Source of the DNA: Ypsolopha sequella
Lineage: Eukaryota; Arthropoda; Insecta; Lepidoptera; Ypsolophidae
Reading direction: 5' to 3'
NCBI GenBank assembly: GCA_934047225.1
Contig: OW203988.1
Coordinates: 496,001-560,000, forward strand
Length of the DNA: 64,000 nucleotides
Of this stretch, positions 44,281-54,094 are shown piece by piece. The first letter of the stretch is position 1; each line of letters begins with the position of its first letter. The notes beneath the pieces are model-generated. The model was not told the DNA's origin. It saw nothing but the letters and a program-made list of their open reading frames with translations, and made no database searches. The position numbers were made by a program, and so were the translations under genes.

Positions 44281-44488
44281 CAGTGCTCGTAGAACCCACT
44301 ACGACATACGAAGAGCAGTGCTCGTAGACCCACTACGACATACGTAGAGCAGTGCTCGTAGACCCACTACGACATACATAGAACAGTGCTCGTTGACCCA
44401 CTACGACATACGAAGAGCAGTGCTCGTAGACCCACTACGACATACGTAGAGCAGTGCTCGTAGACCCACTACGACATACACAGAACAG
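44281..44488 (+). repeat. 34-bp minisatellite, left part (6 copies)
   Basis: Units with GAGCAGTGCTCGTAGACCCA followed by CTACGACATACGTA. Each unit holds two small inverted repeats, GAGCA-G-TGCTC and CGTAG-ACCCA-CTACG. It breaks off after GAACAG and resumes at 47697. Confidence 0.95.
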
Positions 44489-45196
44489 GAGGCGAACTCC
44501 GAAAACGATCACGATATTTCGATATACGACCGACATCCGACCGAATCAATTTTGCTTTGGTTACCACGAAGCTATATCGTTTTCGACTTTCAAATGTCGT
44601 ATCGTCCAATGTTCGATCGTGACCGAATGATTGAACGAAATCGTGATTAGCAAACTGTCTATGGTTTTAGGTTTGTTCCGTACTCTGAAAAAAAACCGGT
44701 ATTTTGTTAAAATATCATGCTGTCTTTTTCACACTGCGTACACGACAGTAAGCTATCTCCGCTCCCATAATATTTTTTGAATAGGTATTTTACGTCATAT
44801 TTGGGAACGTAACCAACTTTCGAGTGAAATAAATGTGTGTTCATCCGTTTATCGACCATCTGTTTTATTTATTGTTTACAGTTTAGTTTAGCAGTTTTCA
44901 GAGATTTATTAGGTGCGAGCGGTGATTATTACAATAATAAATTAATACTGCGACAATACATAGAAAATTGTAACATGTAAGTACGTTTAAATTCATCTTT
45001 ACTATTGAAATTACTTGAAGTTCCTTTGATGGGTCCCTGGATAAACGAACCATCCACACTGCATCCTCTTACGATCAACTGAATTTTATATGCGAGGGAC
45101 ATGGATCCATTGCTGAACAGGAACAGAAGAATGTGTAACTTCTCTCTCCACTTTCAATCATATTAGATCTAGCTAACCAACCTATTTTGTTTCAGA

Positions 45197-46890
45197 ATGA
45201 CTGCTGAACAAATCGAAATACTATTCACATTTCTGGAGCATAATCACTTAAGTAAAGAAATAACAGACAGTCAAAATGCCATGGCAGACAATGGCAGTTC
45301 ACAACAACAATGGCAGCAATGATGGTAATACAGTTTTCTATCAATATTTTTATTAAAATAATAATAATAACAGGGAAGACTGTTCTGTGTGCTTTCTAAA
45401 ACATTAACAATATAACATTAATCGCTTATGCTAGGTTGGGAAGCATAGAAAGAACACTATAAAAAAATATATTCAAGTGTGACTCTACCCGTCCCAGTAG
45501 AAGGCAGCCGACATGGTACTGGGACAGGCGGAGGGTCACCTTCAACTAAAGACATACCGCCATCTATAATTTATCTATGCCACCACGTAGAGATTAGAAG
45601 TAATGCGACGGGCCCTTGTGTTCTTGACATTAACTTGTAATCTAGGATATTTAAATGTAATATAATAAATCTATCATCGCGACATGTCTCCCTGAGGGGG
45701 TGTCAGAGGTGAACCGTGTGTCAAGTCAAGATATTCAAACGCACAACTTTTCATCAACAATTATTCCCTTTCCAACTAATATAGTATTGCTTATTTTCTT
45801 TATGTTCATCTGATAAAGACAAGGATTAGCAGGAGTAATCTGAACATGAAAAGAGCTTCAATATCACTGGAGACTGCGGCTGTACACCTAGGTCACACAA
45901 AGTCACTGCTCGCTAGCTCTCATAGCCTACGCCTGCACTCCGTCAAGGAGTGATGAAGCGGTTAACCAATCACCGGGCCATAATAGTACTTATTATTTTT
46001 AAGAATATTTATTTTTAAATAATTTATACATCCATTTAAAACAGGCCCTATTGATGACACTCTGCTATCCGTCTGTCTTTTTATCGATATTTCACAGGTA
46101 TCTAGCTCATAGACAGAATGAGTTACAGACCTGAGATTTTAATATTTGGTGTAGAATATTGACTTAAAACTTAATACCTATTTAGTTAAAACTCCATTAA
46201 AATTATTTTTCATATTATAGGGATATTTTTCATATACATGAAGGAGCTGAAACAATTTTTTTTTTCCTACCCTGTCATGTAAAGTGTCATTGTTTAGAGC
46301 TCAATGAGTAGTGTGTATAAATATATTAATATTTTTTATCTTTAAAAATAGAGAAATGGGGGGCTATCATTTGTCACTTTTATTACTGGTTTATCTCAAA
46401 GCATTTAGGAATTTGGAATTTCTGTATATTATGTACCACATGCTGAATTAAACAACAAATACCCAAAACGCCGATTTATAATGTAGTTTTAGGGTTACTG
46501 ATTCATTTTAAATTGGTTGTCACTCTTATTACCTAACAGGTTTTTTAGAGCAGTGATCAGTGTAACCAAACAAGTCTGAAAATAAAGCTCCAAGGTGTGT
46601 CAGGGGAAGTAATATTGCTGTTTTATGTTCAACAGATAGACGGGGCAGAGGCAGACGGTGGCGTCCGCACTCTCCTTGCTCGCACGTCAGCTCACGCAAC
46701 CGCCTCCTTGAGCTGTATCAGCAGTCAGCTGTTCAAATGGAAAGAAAAGTGTCTCCGAGCTGAGCTGCGAGAGATTCACAAGGCAGTAGTCGCCCTGAAA
46801 GATGTTATGGAGGGACTATTTTTGTGTCAGGCCATCAGGGCAAATCTGGAAAGTCCCTCATATTGCATACTTATTTTAGATTATATTTAA
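45197..46890 (+). pseudogene. Possible Harbinger Myb/SANT-like protein relic (two exons)
   Basis: After TTTGTTTCAG, ATGACTGCTG starts MTAEQIEILFTFLEHNHLSK, resembling the first helix of the trihelix/SANT-like proteins that accompany Harbinger transposases. After TATGTTCAACAG at 46637 a second frame contains LFKWKEKCLRAELREIHKAV and VALKDVMEGLF, a helical C-terminal segment as in the same proteins. The DNA-binding core between them is absent. Intron borders are guesses; the frame at 46597-46890 begins with a Met upstream of the acceptor. Confidence 0.35.
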
Positions 46891-47014
46891 TAAATACAGT
46901 TTTACGCATCTATTGACTTTTATTAAAGGAAATAATTGACACAAGTAATTCCAATGTTTTATTTAATAATTTGCTGTATACTCATAGAAAATATAAAGAT
47001 TTTGAAACTTTTTT

Positions 47015-47310
47015 GACCGCCTCTGTGGCTGAGTGGTAGAGTGATCGCCAGCTAAACCCGAGGTCGTGGGTTTAATCCCCGCGGTGCACATTAATTTGTC
47101 TTCGGTATGCGTGTTTACGAAGGCACGTTAAGCTGTAGATCTATTTAATTTTGTGCCCATATTACGGCGATAGGGCACACCACCTATCACGTTTGGGACG
47201 TACCTATATAATAATCGTTAGTGAAAAGCGGGTGTACCAAGTCTGGACTGTAACAAATGCTTAAACTTTGAAACACCTCTGACACCCCCATGGGGATTCG
47301 TGTCGTGATA
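47015..47310 (+). mobile_element. tRNA-derived SINE
   Basis: An RNA polymerase III promoter of tRNA type: box A TGGCTGAGTGG at 47026-47036 (perfect to TRGCNNAGYGG) and box B GGTTTAATCCC at 47069-47079 (one or two changes from GGTTCGANTCC), 43 bp apart. The start GACCGCCTCTGTGGC and GAGGTCGTGGG are typical of lepidopteran SINE heads. A non-tRNA body follows; its 3' end is unclear. Not a functional tRNA: acceptor stem pairing and CCA-end context are missing. It is nested in the Harbinger-like insert. Confidence 0.75.
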
Positions 47311-47696
47311 ATTTATATAAATTATCTCAGACAAAAATGATATACAAAAACTAAAGTTTAATTTTGCAATTTCAGCTTTAAACACAAGTAAATATAGTAT
47401 AATATATATTGCCATCAATTACTATATTTAAAAAAGTCACAAACCTAATAATATTAAGTAAATTTTAAACTTTCGATATTAAAACGACACCTCTTGAGCT
47501 GACGTAAAAATCACGATCAAACTTCTGTCAAAATAGAATTATCGGTCGATGTTCGGAAACTTCGGAGTAAGCGTTTCGATCAAACTCCTATCAAATACGT
47601 TTGTCGTTCGAAAATTGATTATCAGAGTACCACTCGCGTTGATATTACGATACTCGACCGAATATTGTACGATCGAACACGATCAGAGTAGACCCC

Positions 47697-48372
47697 CAGT
47701 GCTCGTTGACCCACTACGACATACGAAGAACAGTGCTCGTAGACCCACTACGACATACGTAGAGAGTGCTCGTAGACCCCCTACGACATCCGAAGAGCAG
47801 TGCTCGTAGACCCCTCACGACATATTTAGAGCAGTGCTCGTAGACCCACTACGACATACGAAGAGCAGTGCTCGTAGACCCCTCACGACATATTTAGAGC
47901 AGTGCTCGTAGACCCACTACGACATACGAAGAGCAGTGCTCGTAGACCCCCTACGACATCCGAAGAGCAGTGCTCGTAGACCCCTCACGACATATTTAGA
48001 GCAGTGCTCGTAGACCCACTACGACATCCGAAGAGCAGTGCTCGTAGACCCCTCACGACATATTTAGAGCAGTGCTCGTAGACCCACTACGACATACGAA
48101 GAGCAGTGCTCGTAGACCCCTCACGACATATTTAGAGCAGTGCTCGTAGACCCCTCACGACATATTTAGAGCAGTGCTCGTAGACCCCTCACGACATATT
48201 TAGAGCAGTGCTCGTAGACCCCTCACTATATATTTAGAGCAGTGCTCGTAGACCCCTCACGACATATTTAGAGCAGTGCTCGTAGACCCCTCACGACATA
48301 TTTAGAGCAGTGCTCGTAGACCCCTCACGACATACGAAGAGCAGTGCTCGTAGACCCACTACAACATACGAC
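47697..48372 (+). repeat. 34-bp minisatellite, right part (about 20 copies)
   Basis: Same unit family as 44281-44488. Most units here carry CCCCTCACGACATATTTA instead of CCCACTACGACATACGAA, which weakens the second hairpin; the two unit types alternate in blocks. The last unit degrades at ACATACGACATACGGGC. Confidence 0.95.
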
Positions 48373-48837
48373 ATACGGGCTACAATGCGCATTAGAAATT
48401 CAGTTCTTAATAAAAAAAGTTTGTATATAAATTAACTTTTATAGTAAGAGGGAACTCTTTAAAAGGCTTAGCTTTAAAGTTCATACTTTGCACTATAATA
48501 TTAAAACATCCGGCTGTAAAATTTGTCTGCTATAAAAATTATTGTTTGCACTATAATTTTGACACTTTCATCTTTAAAATTTATTTTCCTTAAAAATAAT
48601 TTTCTACAATAATCAAGTAAAATTGTAGTGCATTATTTAACTCTAAACTGATATTTGCTCATACCTATAATTATTTTTAAATAGGTAGGTACTCTTTTAT
48701 TTATCAGTATTAGGAAATTCACCAAAAGTACAAATAGACGCGACGACGAGCGAAGCGAGGAGGTAGTTGTAGGTTTACATGTAACATGAAATAAGGAGAC
48801 GAGCGAAGCGGAGCGGAGCAAGACGACGTCCCTAGTT
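48373..48837. other. No gene; GACGAGCGAAGCG motifs
   Basis: ACGCGACGACGAGCGAAGCG at 48737 and GGAGACGAGCGAAGCGGAGC at 48796 resemble the unit of the 41-bp array at 62.4 kb. Otherwise AT-rich. Confidence 0.45.
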
Positions 48838-48940
48838 TTAACAGAGTTCTTCTTCTTCTTCTTCTTCTTCTTCTTGGTGGGCTCGGTTTCCGCACCTAGT
48901 CTCTTACTTGGACCTTTGTGCGTGGAAAGTGTGGAGCTGG

Positions 48941-49501
48941 CTATTCCAGCCAGCCCAGCTCTCGCCAGAATCCCAAGAGGCGGCCTAGGTCGCCACAGGA
49001 TTGGCGAAGCGTCCCCGGTTCACCGAGGATCTTAGCCCGTTGTGTGCTGACGCCTACGCAGTCTATCGTCACGTGGGTCGGCGTTTCTTCGGTCTCCATA
49101 CAAGCTCTGCATAGAGGACTGTCTGTCAGACCTATATTATAGAAATGTCTGTTGAGGTTACAATGTCCCGTAATTAGCCCTACCATCATGCGAAGGTTCA
49201 GCCTATTGAGACGAAGTAGTTTCTTTGTCAGGCGACGGTCCACGGTTGGTAGAACCGCTTTCGTCTGTCTACAAGTTGTCATACTTGCCCATCGCTCAGC
49301 ATGTTGAGAGCTGGTTCTCTCACGCAGCCAGGTTCGTATCTGGTTAAAGGGCAAGGGAACCAGTGGCTCAGCACCTACCGGTTCCATTTTTGCACCTTCC
49401 TTTGCCAGTTCATCTGCCGCGTCATTGCCCAGCGATCCGCTGTGAGCACCGCGCTTGTGGTTCTGAGCACCGCGCTTGTGGCCAGGATAATTCCTACGCA
49501 T
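48941..49501 (-). pseudogene. Displaced C-terminus of ORF2 (RNase H end and tail)
   Basis: It is in a different frame from the main ORF2. It begins within a 21-bp tandem duplication (HKRGAQN repeated), then HSGSLGNDAADELAKEGAK, the last conserved RNase H block with its His and Asp. The rest, with RLNRLNLRMMVGLITGHCNL, CRACMETEETPTHVTIDC, is the C-terminal region including a Cys-x2-Cys...His...Cys knuckle common in RNase H-bearing non-LTR elements. It should be fused to ORF2; a deletion and frame change separate them. Confidence 0.88.
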
Positions 49502-52500
49502 TCCGCTTGGAAAATCGTGTTGTGCTTACCCAAGGCTGTTGACCTGTGAATGTTAAGTTCAGCTGAGTACGCTCCGGCCCCAGTACCCACCTTTGTTTTG
49601 GATCCATCCGTATATATCCTTACCTCATGGATATTAGAGTGATCTGCTGTTTCCTCAAATAGTTGGACGTTGTACTGTCTATTAAAGACATGCTTTTTAG
49701 GTATTCTGTCACACGGTGCGTCCATCATGGGTTGGTGGGACACGGCCAACTCAAGAATGCGCGTGTGTGGTGCCCTGTCATCGCTTTTCCACTGTCCAGC
49801 CGCCCTGAGTCTGAACGCTGCAACCGCCGCCTCCTGTTGTATAAACAGGTGTAGCGGTGGGACGTCCAAGATGGTCTCAAGGGCCGCGGATGCCGTGGTT
49901 CGCATGCAGCTTGTGGTAAGCATGCAAGCATGCCTTTGAAATTTTTCCAGGTCTTTCTGTACATAGCCGGCGTCCGTCCTAGGCCACCAGACGACGGCAC
50001 CGTACGAGACCATTGGTCTTATCACTGCTTTGTATAGCCATAGCATTATGTTTGGGCGTAGTCCCCATTTTTTGCCCATCATGCGTTTGCACTGCCATAG
50101 TGCTATGGTTCCCTTTTTCAGTTTGTTGTTCATGTGTTTTGTCCAATTCAACTTGTTGTCAAGTATCATTCCTAGGTATTTGACTTCAGTTGATATGGTT
50201 AGTTCAGTGCCGAAAAGTTTCGGTAGTCTCATGTTCGCCAGTTTTCTCTTATTGGTGAACAGGACTAACTCGGTTTTTTTCGGATTCACTGTTAGTTGGT
50301 ACTCTTCGCACCATTTTTCAACGACTTTGAAAGCACTCTGCATTAACTCGCAGAGTGTTCCTTCGAATTTCCCATTGATGAGAATAGCAAGGTCGTCGGC
50401 ATAGCCTATCGTGTGATAGCACCTCTCGTTGAGGCGTCGGATTAGATCGTCTGCCACGATGTTCCAGAGCAGCGGTGATAGGACGCCTCCTTGTGGGCAG
50501 CCTTTAGCAACCACAGCTCTGGTAGTGCCATTCACATTTAGTTGCACAGCTCTCAGCTTAAGCATGTTGTCTATCCACCCGCGTAGTGTTGGTTCGACAT
50601 CATACTTGAGAAGGGCATGGTTGATGTTTGTGAATCTAGTTTTGTCAAAGGCACCCTCGATATCGATAAAGGCGCCTAGCGTTGATTCTTTTGTATTTAG
50701 AGCGCTCTCGATTCTTTTCACTACGCTATGCAGAGCCGACTCCGTTGATTTACCCGAACTGTAGGCGTGTTGGTTCGGGTGTAACGTTTTCTTCTTTAGA
50801 GCTCCATCTCTGATATGCCTGTCGCATAGCCTTTCGAGGGTCTTAAGAAGAAAGGATGTAAGACTGATGGGTCTGAAGGCTTTTGCTTCAGTGTAATCAC
50901 TTCTACCTGGTTTGGGCAAGAAAATGACTTTGACTTCCCTCCAGTCGTAAGGTATGTAGCTGTGTGCAAGACATGCTTTCAGGATGTCTGCCAGCGGCTC
51001 TGCTAGGTACTCAATTCCCCATCTTAAAAGAGCGGGGAATATGCCATCCAGCCCTGCCGATTTAAAAGGAAGGAAGCTGTTGACGGCCCAGGTGGTCTTG
51101 TCAATATCGACCACAGTCCCGGCTGTTTTCCAGTCCTGCTCATTTGGTATTCTACTTGTTGTTTCCTCCCAGTTGCATTCGTCTGAGATGCTGCAACCTG
51201 GGAAGTGCGTCTGAAGTAGTACTTCACAGGTCTCGTTGTCTGTGTTAGTATAGGTGTTGTCTTGTTTCTTAAGCGAGCCTAGGTTGCGATCTTGGTCTTT
51301 CGATAGGACCTGGCGTACCCTGGCAGCTTCGTTGTTTGATTCGATGTTCTCACAGAAACGGCGCCAGGATTCGCATCTCCTAATCCTGATACGCTTTTTA
51401 TAGAATGATTGGGCTTTTCTGTACTCGTCCCAATCTACCTCGTTTCTGGTGTTCATGGCTCTGTTGAATAAGCGCCTGGACTTATGCCGGAGCCGTTCGA
51501 GTTCAGGTCCCCACCAGTGACATTTCGAATTTTCGGAAGATTGCGTCACTAGTGGGCAGGCATTTTGGTAACATGTGTTAATGCTTTTTGTTAGTATTTT
51601 AACATTGGCCTCAATGTTGCTAGCTGATGTCCTCATATCCTGAAAGTTCATCTTCCGCAGTTCTTCTTTCAGAAGACCCTTGTACCTTGCGATGTTCGTT
51701 TTCCTCGGGTTACGTCTAGTTAGGGGTCTTTCTGCGTGGACACCTAGTTTGTAGCAGATTCGCCTGTGGTCCGAGAAAGAAGGCTCCTCAGATACATGCC
51801 ATTCGGTAACTAGCTTTGCGGCCGTCTCCGTGGCTAGGGTGATGTCTACTATTGTTTGAAATCTGGAGGTAACAAAAGTTGGTTTAGAGCCCTTGTTAAG
51901 GACCGTAAGATTAGTCGAGAAAAGATAAGATACTAGGTCCTCACCTCTCTTGTTGGGAGTCTCGCTGCCCCAGATGGGGTGGTGACAGTTAGAGTCTGCT
52001 GACACGATCAAGTCCAGGCCACTTTGCTCGCAGTGCTGTATCAGGTCTACTAGCTCCCTAGTGGGCACCTCCTCGTCACCAGGAAGGTAGGCAGACGCCA
52101 GCACCACGGTTGCCCTGTCTCCCCCACAGGCCTGAACTTCGAGCCTGATTGTCGTCAGATCTCTGGAACAGAACTGTGTTAGAGGCACGGCATTCAAGTG
52201 GCGTGGGACGTAAATGCATGTCCGTGGGCTTTGCACGGAGGTGTTAAGATATAACTTACCTCCGATATTGCCAAGGCCACATATTCTATCAGCCCTGATC
52301 CACGGTTCCTGGATCAGGGCGATAGTTTGTTTGTTAACCTCCAGCACGCGGCGCAGAGTGGCTACTGCCACCTGCTTGTGCTGGAGGTTCGTTTGTATGA
52401 CGTTAGTCGGAGGAGAGGCGGGGAGAGGATAATCGAACTTCGAAATCCACTGAGTCCCCGTCCGTCTCCCTATCCGCAACGCCTTCGTCTTGGCGGTGTC

Positions 52501-52560
52501 CTTCGGAGGATTGCAGTTCCACTTCCATCCTGCCACTGCTCCCCTCCGTCGGCACCTCAC
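49375..52560 (-). CDS. LOA-like ORF2: endonuclease, RT, truncated RNase H
   Basis: 1061 codons. Endonuclease at about 53-285: VIQTNLQHKQ, ALIQEPWIR, SADSNCHHPIWGS and SFSDHRRICY, all catalytic blocks present. RT at about 480-760: FLPKPGRSDYTEAKAFRPIS, motif A FIDIEGAFDK, motif B GCPQGGVLSPLLWNIVADDL, motif C GYADDLAIL at about 718 with both Asp. RNase H begins at about 980 with RIYTDGSKTKVGTGAGAYS and QAECVGIILAT, then runs out of frame: the third catalytic Asp block is missing. The frame overlaps ORF1 by ~158 bp; its first ~50 residues overlap ORF1 and may not be made, so the true start or a frameshift mechanism is uncertain. RT and EN look functional. Confidence 0.92.
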   Translation of the reverse strand: MRCRRRGAVAGWKWNCNPPKDTAKTKALRIGRRTGTQWISKFDYPLPASPPTNVIQTNLQHKQVAVATLRRVLEVNKQTIALIQEPWIRADRICGLGNIGGKLYLNTSVQSPRTCIYVPRHLNAVPLTQFCSRDLTTIRLEVQACGGDRATVVLASAYLPGDEEVPTRELVDLIQHCEQSGLDLIVSADSNCHHPIWGSETPNKRGEDLVSYLFSTNLTVLNKGSKPTFVTSRFQTIVDITLATETAAKLVTEWHVSEEPSFSDHRRICYKLGVHAERPLTRRNPRKTNIARYKGLLKEELRKMNFQDMRTSASNIEANVKILTKSINTCYQNACPLVTQSSENSKCHWWGPELERLRHKSRRLFNRAMNTRNEVDWDEYRKAQSFYKKRIRIRRCESWRRFCENIESNNEAARVRQVLSKDQDRNLGSLKKQDNTYTNTDNETCEVLLQTHFPGCSISDECNWEETTSRIPNEQDWKTAGTVVDIDKTTWAVNSFLPFKSAGLDGIFPALLRWGIEYLAEPLADILKACLAHSYIPYDWREVKVIFLPKPGRSDYTEAKAFRPISLTSFLLKTLERLCDRHIRDGALKKKTLHPNQHAYSSGKSTESALHSVVKRIESALNTKESTLGAFIDIEGAFDKTRFTNINHALLKYDVEPTLRGWIDNMLKLRAVQLNVNGTTRAVVAKGCPQGGVLSPLLWNIVADDLIRRLNERCYHTIGYADDLAILINGKFEGTLCELMQSAFKVVEKWCEEYQLTVNPKKTELVLFTNKRKLANMRLPKLFGTELTISTEVKYLGMILDNKLNWTKHMNNKLKKGTIALWQCKRMMGKKWGLRPNIMLWLYKAVIRPMVSYGAVVWWPRTDAGYVQKDLEKFQRHACMLTTSCMRTTASAALETILDVPPLHLFIQQEAAVAAFRLRAAGQWKSDDRAPHTRILELAVSHQPMMDAPCDRIPKKHVFNRQYNVQLFEETADHSNIHEVRIYTDGSKTKVGTGAGAYSAELNIHRSTALGKHNTIFQAECVGIILATSAVLRTTSAVLTADRWAMTRQMNWQRKVQKWNR

Positions 52561-54094
52561 CCTGTTGAGCGGCTACGGTGGTGGTCTGACGCACGGGTTC
52601 CTCCGACCCTTTGCTGGGGTCGGGAATAGGGTCTGCCTCCGTAGCCACTGGCGCTGACGATTCTTCGGGAGCAGTATCTTGCAAACCTCTCGGACCGAAG
52701 AATCTGACATACACCGAGCCTAACCCCAAGGGGACCCGGCGGTCTCTTGCCATCAGAGCCAATATTTCCGACCGAGGTATACCCAGGCTTAAAAATATAC
52801 CGGGTCTCTCGGCCGGAGCCGTGTGCACTTCCATGTTATACATGGACCAGCTGTCAACTTTTAGCCATTTTTTATTTTGCATGGCCAGCCAGGTCTGTAT
52901 TTCGGAAGGCGTTTTATCCGTCACCTCAGGAATAAACATCCCACATTTTACTTTGGGTGTTAGCTCCTTTAGGCTGACGACCTCATAGCTCGTACCTGGG
53001 TACGGCGGCTTCAGCGTCGCTACGGTGCGTTTCAGCCAGGCCAGAGACCCGTCATCCTCGCACCATAGTTTGAGGACGCCTGCATTCCAGCTAGGGCGTC
53101 CCCGGAACGACGGTACATCCATGATGTTTGAGCTGGCAGCCTCTGAGCAGATTTCTCCTACTTTCGTTAGGAGTTCTGTCTGAAGCTGCCGAGCTGCTTC
53201 CTCCGAAAGGTCATGACTGGGGCTGATCCTGACCGCCACGCACAGATGCGACTGCATGGCTTCTGCGTATGACGATGCAGAATCTTTGCCCTGGTCTACC
53301 CTGACTCGTTTGGCGTCGCTCCTTGGAGAGACGGTGTCATCAAGACGGTCCTGGCGTCGGCGCTTTGCCAAACGTGGCTCATTGGGCCTTCCAGGTGCCG
53401 TCTCATGGCCATCTCCAGGGGCGCCATCCCGAGCCTTATGGAAGACCGGCTTGCCCTTCTGCCCTTTACGGCCCACTTCTCTGGCTGGCATGGCCTTGTT
53501 GGCCTCGCCGTGGCTAGAGGCGGTGCTAGTGGGACCAGGGAAGCCTTGCTTTTTACCCTGTGACTGGGCAGCCTTCTCACTGAATGGCTTTGGTTTCCCC
53601 GTGCCTCCACCCGGCCGCCCGGACCCAGCGAGTCCCGCCTTGGGCTTGTTGTCCCTTGACGAGAAGTCAGCTGAGGCCTGGGCCTGCTGTGTGGAGCCCC
53701 GGGGAGGGGCCATAAGCGCACTCGTTCCAGGTGTCAAGTCAGCGGGTGTTGCTGAGGCATCTCTGGTCTGTTGCTGTGTTTTGTTACTGTCAGTTGCTTC
53801 CCGGTCGCGCTTAGCGCGCCTCCAGCGATTCCGCCTGTTATTGCGGCCTGACTGCTGTACGGGTTGGTTGCCCTGTTGGCTAACGGACCCTTGTTGTTGT
53901 TGGCCTCCGGCTACAACGTTGCCACGTTGTTTGCCTTTCGGCTGTTTGGGTTTTTTGTTTTTATTGGAGACCATCTGCCATGAGCTTACAAAGCTTTGTG
54001 GCTGTATGGCCTCTGCTAGAGCGCTAAGGTCTAGCGCTTTAGACGGTGGTTTGCTGGCACCGCTGTCAGTTTTTGTGTTTTTCCCGTTTTCCAT
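52403..54094 (-). CDS. LOA-like ORF1 (RNA-binding gag-like protein)
   Basis: 563 aa, start MENGKNTKTDSGASKPPSKA, uninterrupted. It is expected to coat element RNA. Residues ~45-275 are low-complexity, rich in Gln, Lys, Arg, Gly and Pro (NRRNRWRRAKRDREATD). About 280-470 form a folded domain with GVLKLWCEDDGSLAWLKRTV, KCGMFIPEVTDKTPSEIQTW and LAMQNKKWLKVDSWSMY, resembling DUF4780, found in gag-like proteins of insect LOA-type elements. The last ~90 residues are acidic. No CCHC knuckles. The stop at 52403 lies just before the endonuclease domain of ORF2 in another frame. Confidence 0.9.
   Translation of the reverse strand: MENGKNTKTDSGASKPPSKALDLSALAEAIQPQSFVSSWQMVSNKNKKPKQPKGKQRGNVVAGGQQQQGSVSQQGNQPVQQSGRNNRRNRWRRAKRDREATDSNKTQQQTRDASATPADLTPGTSALMAPPRGSTQQAQASADFSSRDNKPKAGLAGSGRPGGGTGKPKPFSEKAAQSQGKKQGFPGPTSTASSHGEANKAMPAREVGRKGQKGKPVFHKARDGAPGDGHETAPGRPNEPRLAKRRRQDRLDDTVSPRSDAKRVRVDQGKDSASSYAEAMQSHLCVAVRISPSHDLSEEAARQLQTELLTKVGEICSEAASSNIMDVPSFRGRPSWNAGVLKLWCEDDGSLAWLKRTVATLKPPYPGTSYEVVSLKELTPKVKCGMFIPEVTDKTPSEIQTWLAMQNKKWLKVDSWSMYNMEVHTAPAERPGIFLSLGIPRSEILALMARDRRVPLGLGSVYVRFFGPRGLQDTAPEESSAPVATEADPIPDPSKGSEEPVRQTTTVAAQQGEVPTEGSSGRMEVELQSSEGHRQDEGVADRETDGDSVDFEVRLSSPRLSSD

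Larger units (their letters stand above)
44489..47696 (+). mobile_element. PIF/Harbinger-like insertion splitting the 34-bp array
   Basis: The array stops at ...GAACAG (44488) and resumes CAGTGCTCG (47697), so CAG is duplicated; deleting the insert and one CAG rebuilds a unit. The ends are imperfect inverted repeats: GAGGCGAACTCCGA versus GGGGTCTACTCTGA read inward, 9 of 14 identical. A 3-bp duplication and a G-rich end fit PIF/Harbinger. No DDE transposase is visible. Two exon-like relics (45197-45260 and 46637-46890) resemble the ends of the Myb/SANT-like second protein of such elements. Probably an internally deleted, non-autonomous copy; a SINE lies inside. Confidence 0.5.

Noticed and set aside
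47015..47090. Functional tRNA gene
   Set aside because: Boxes A and B are present, but the acceptor stem does not pair and the sequence runs into a SINE body.
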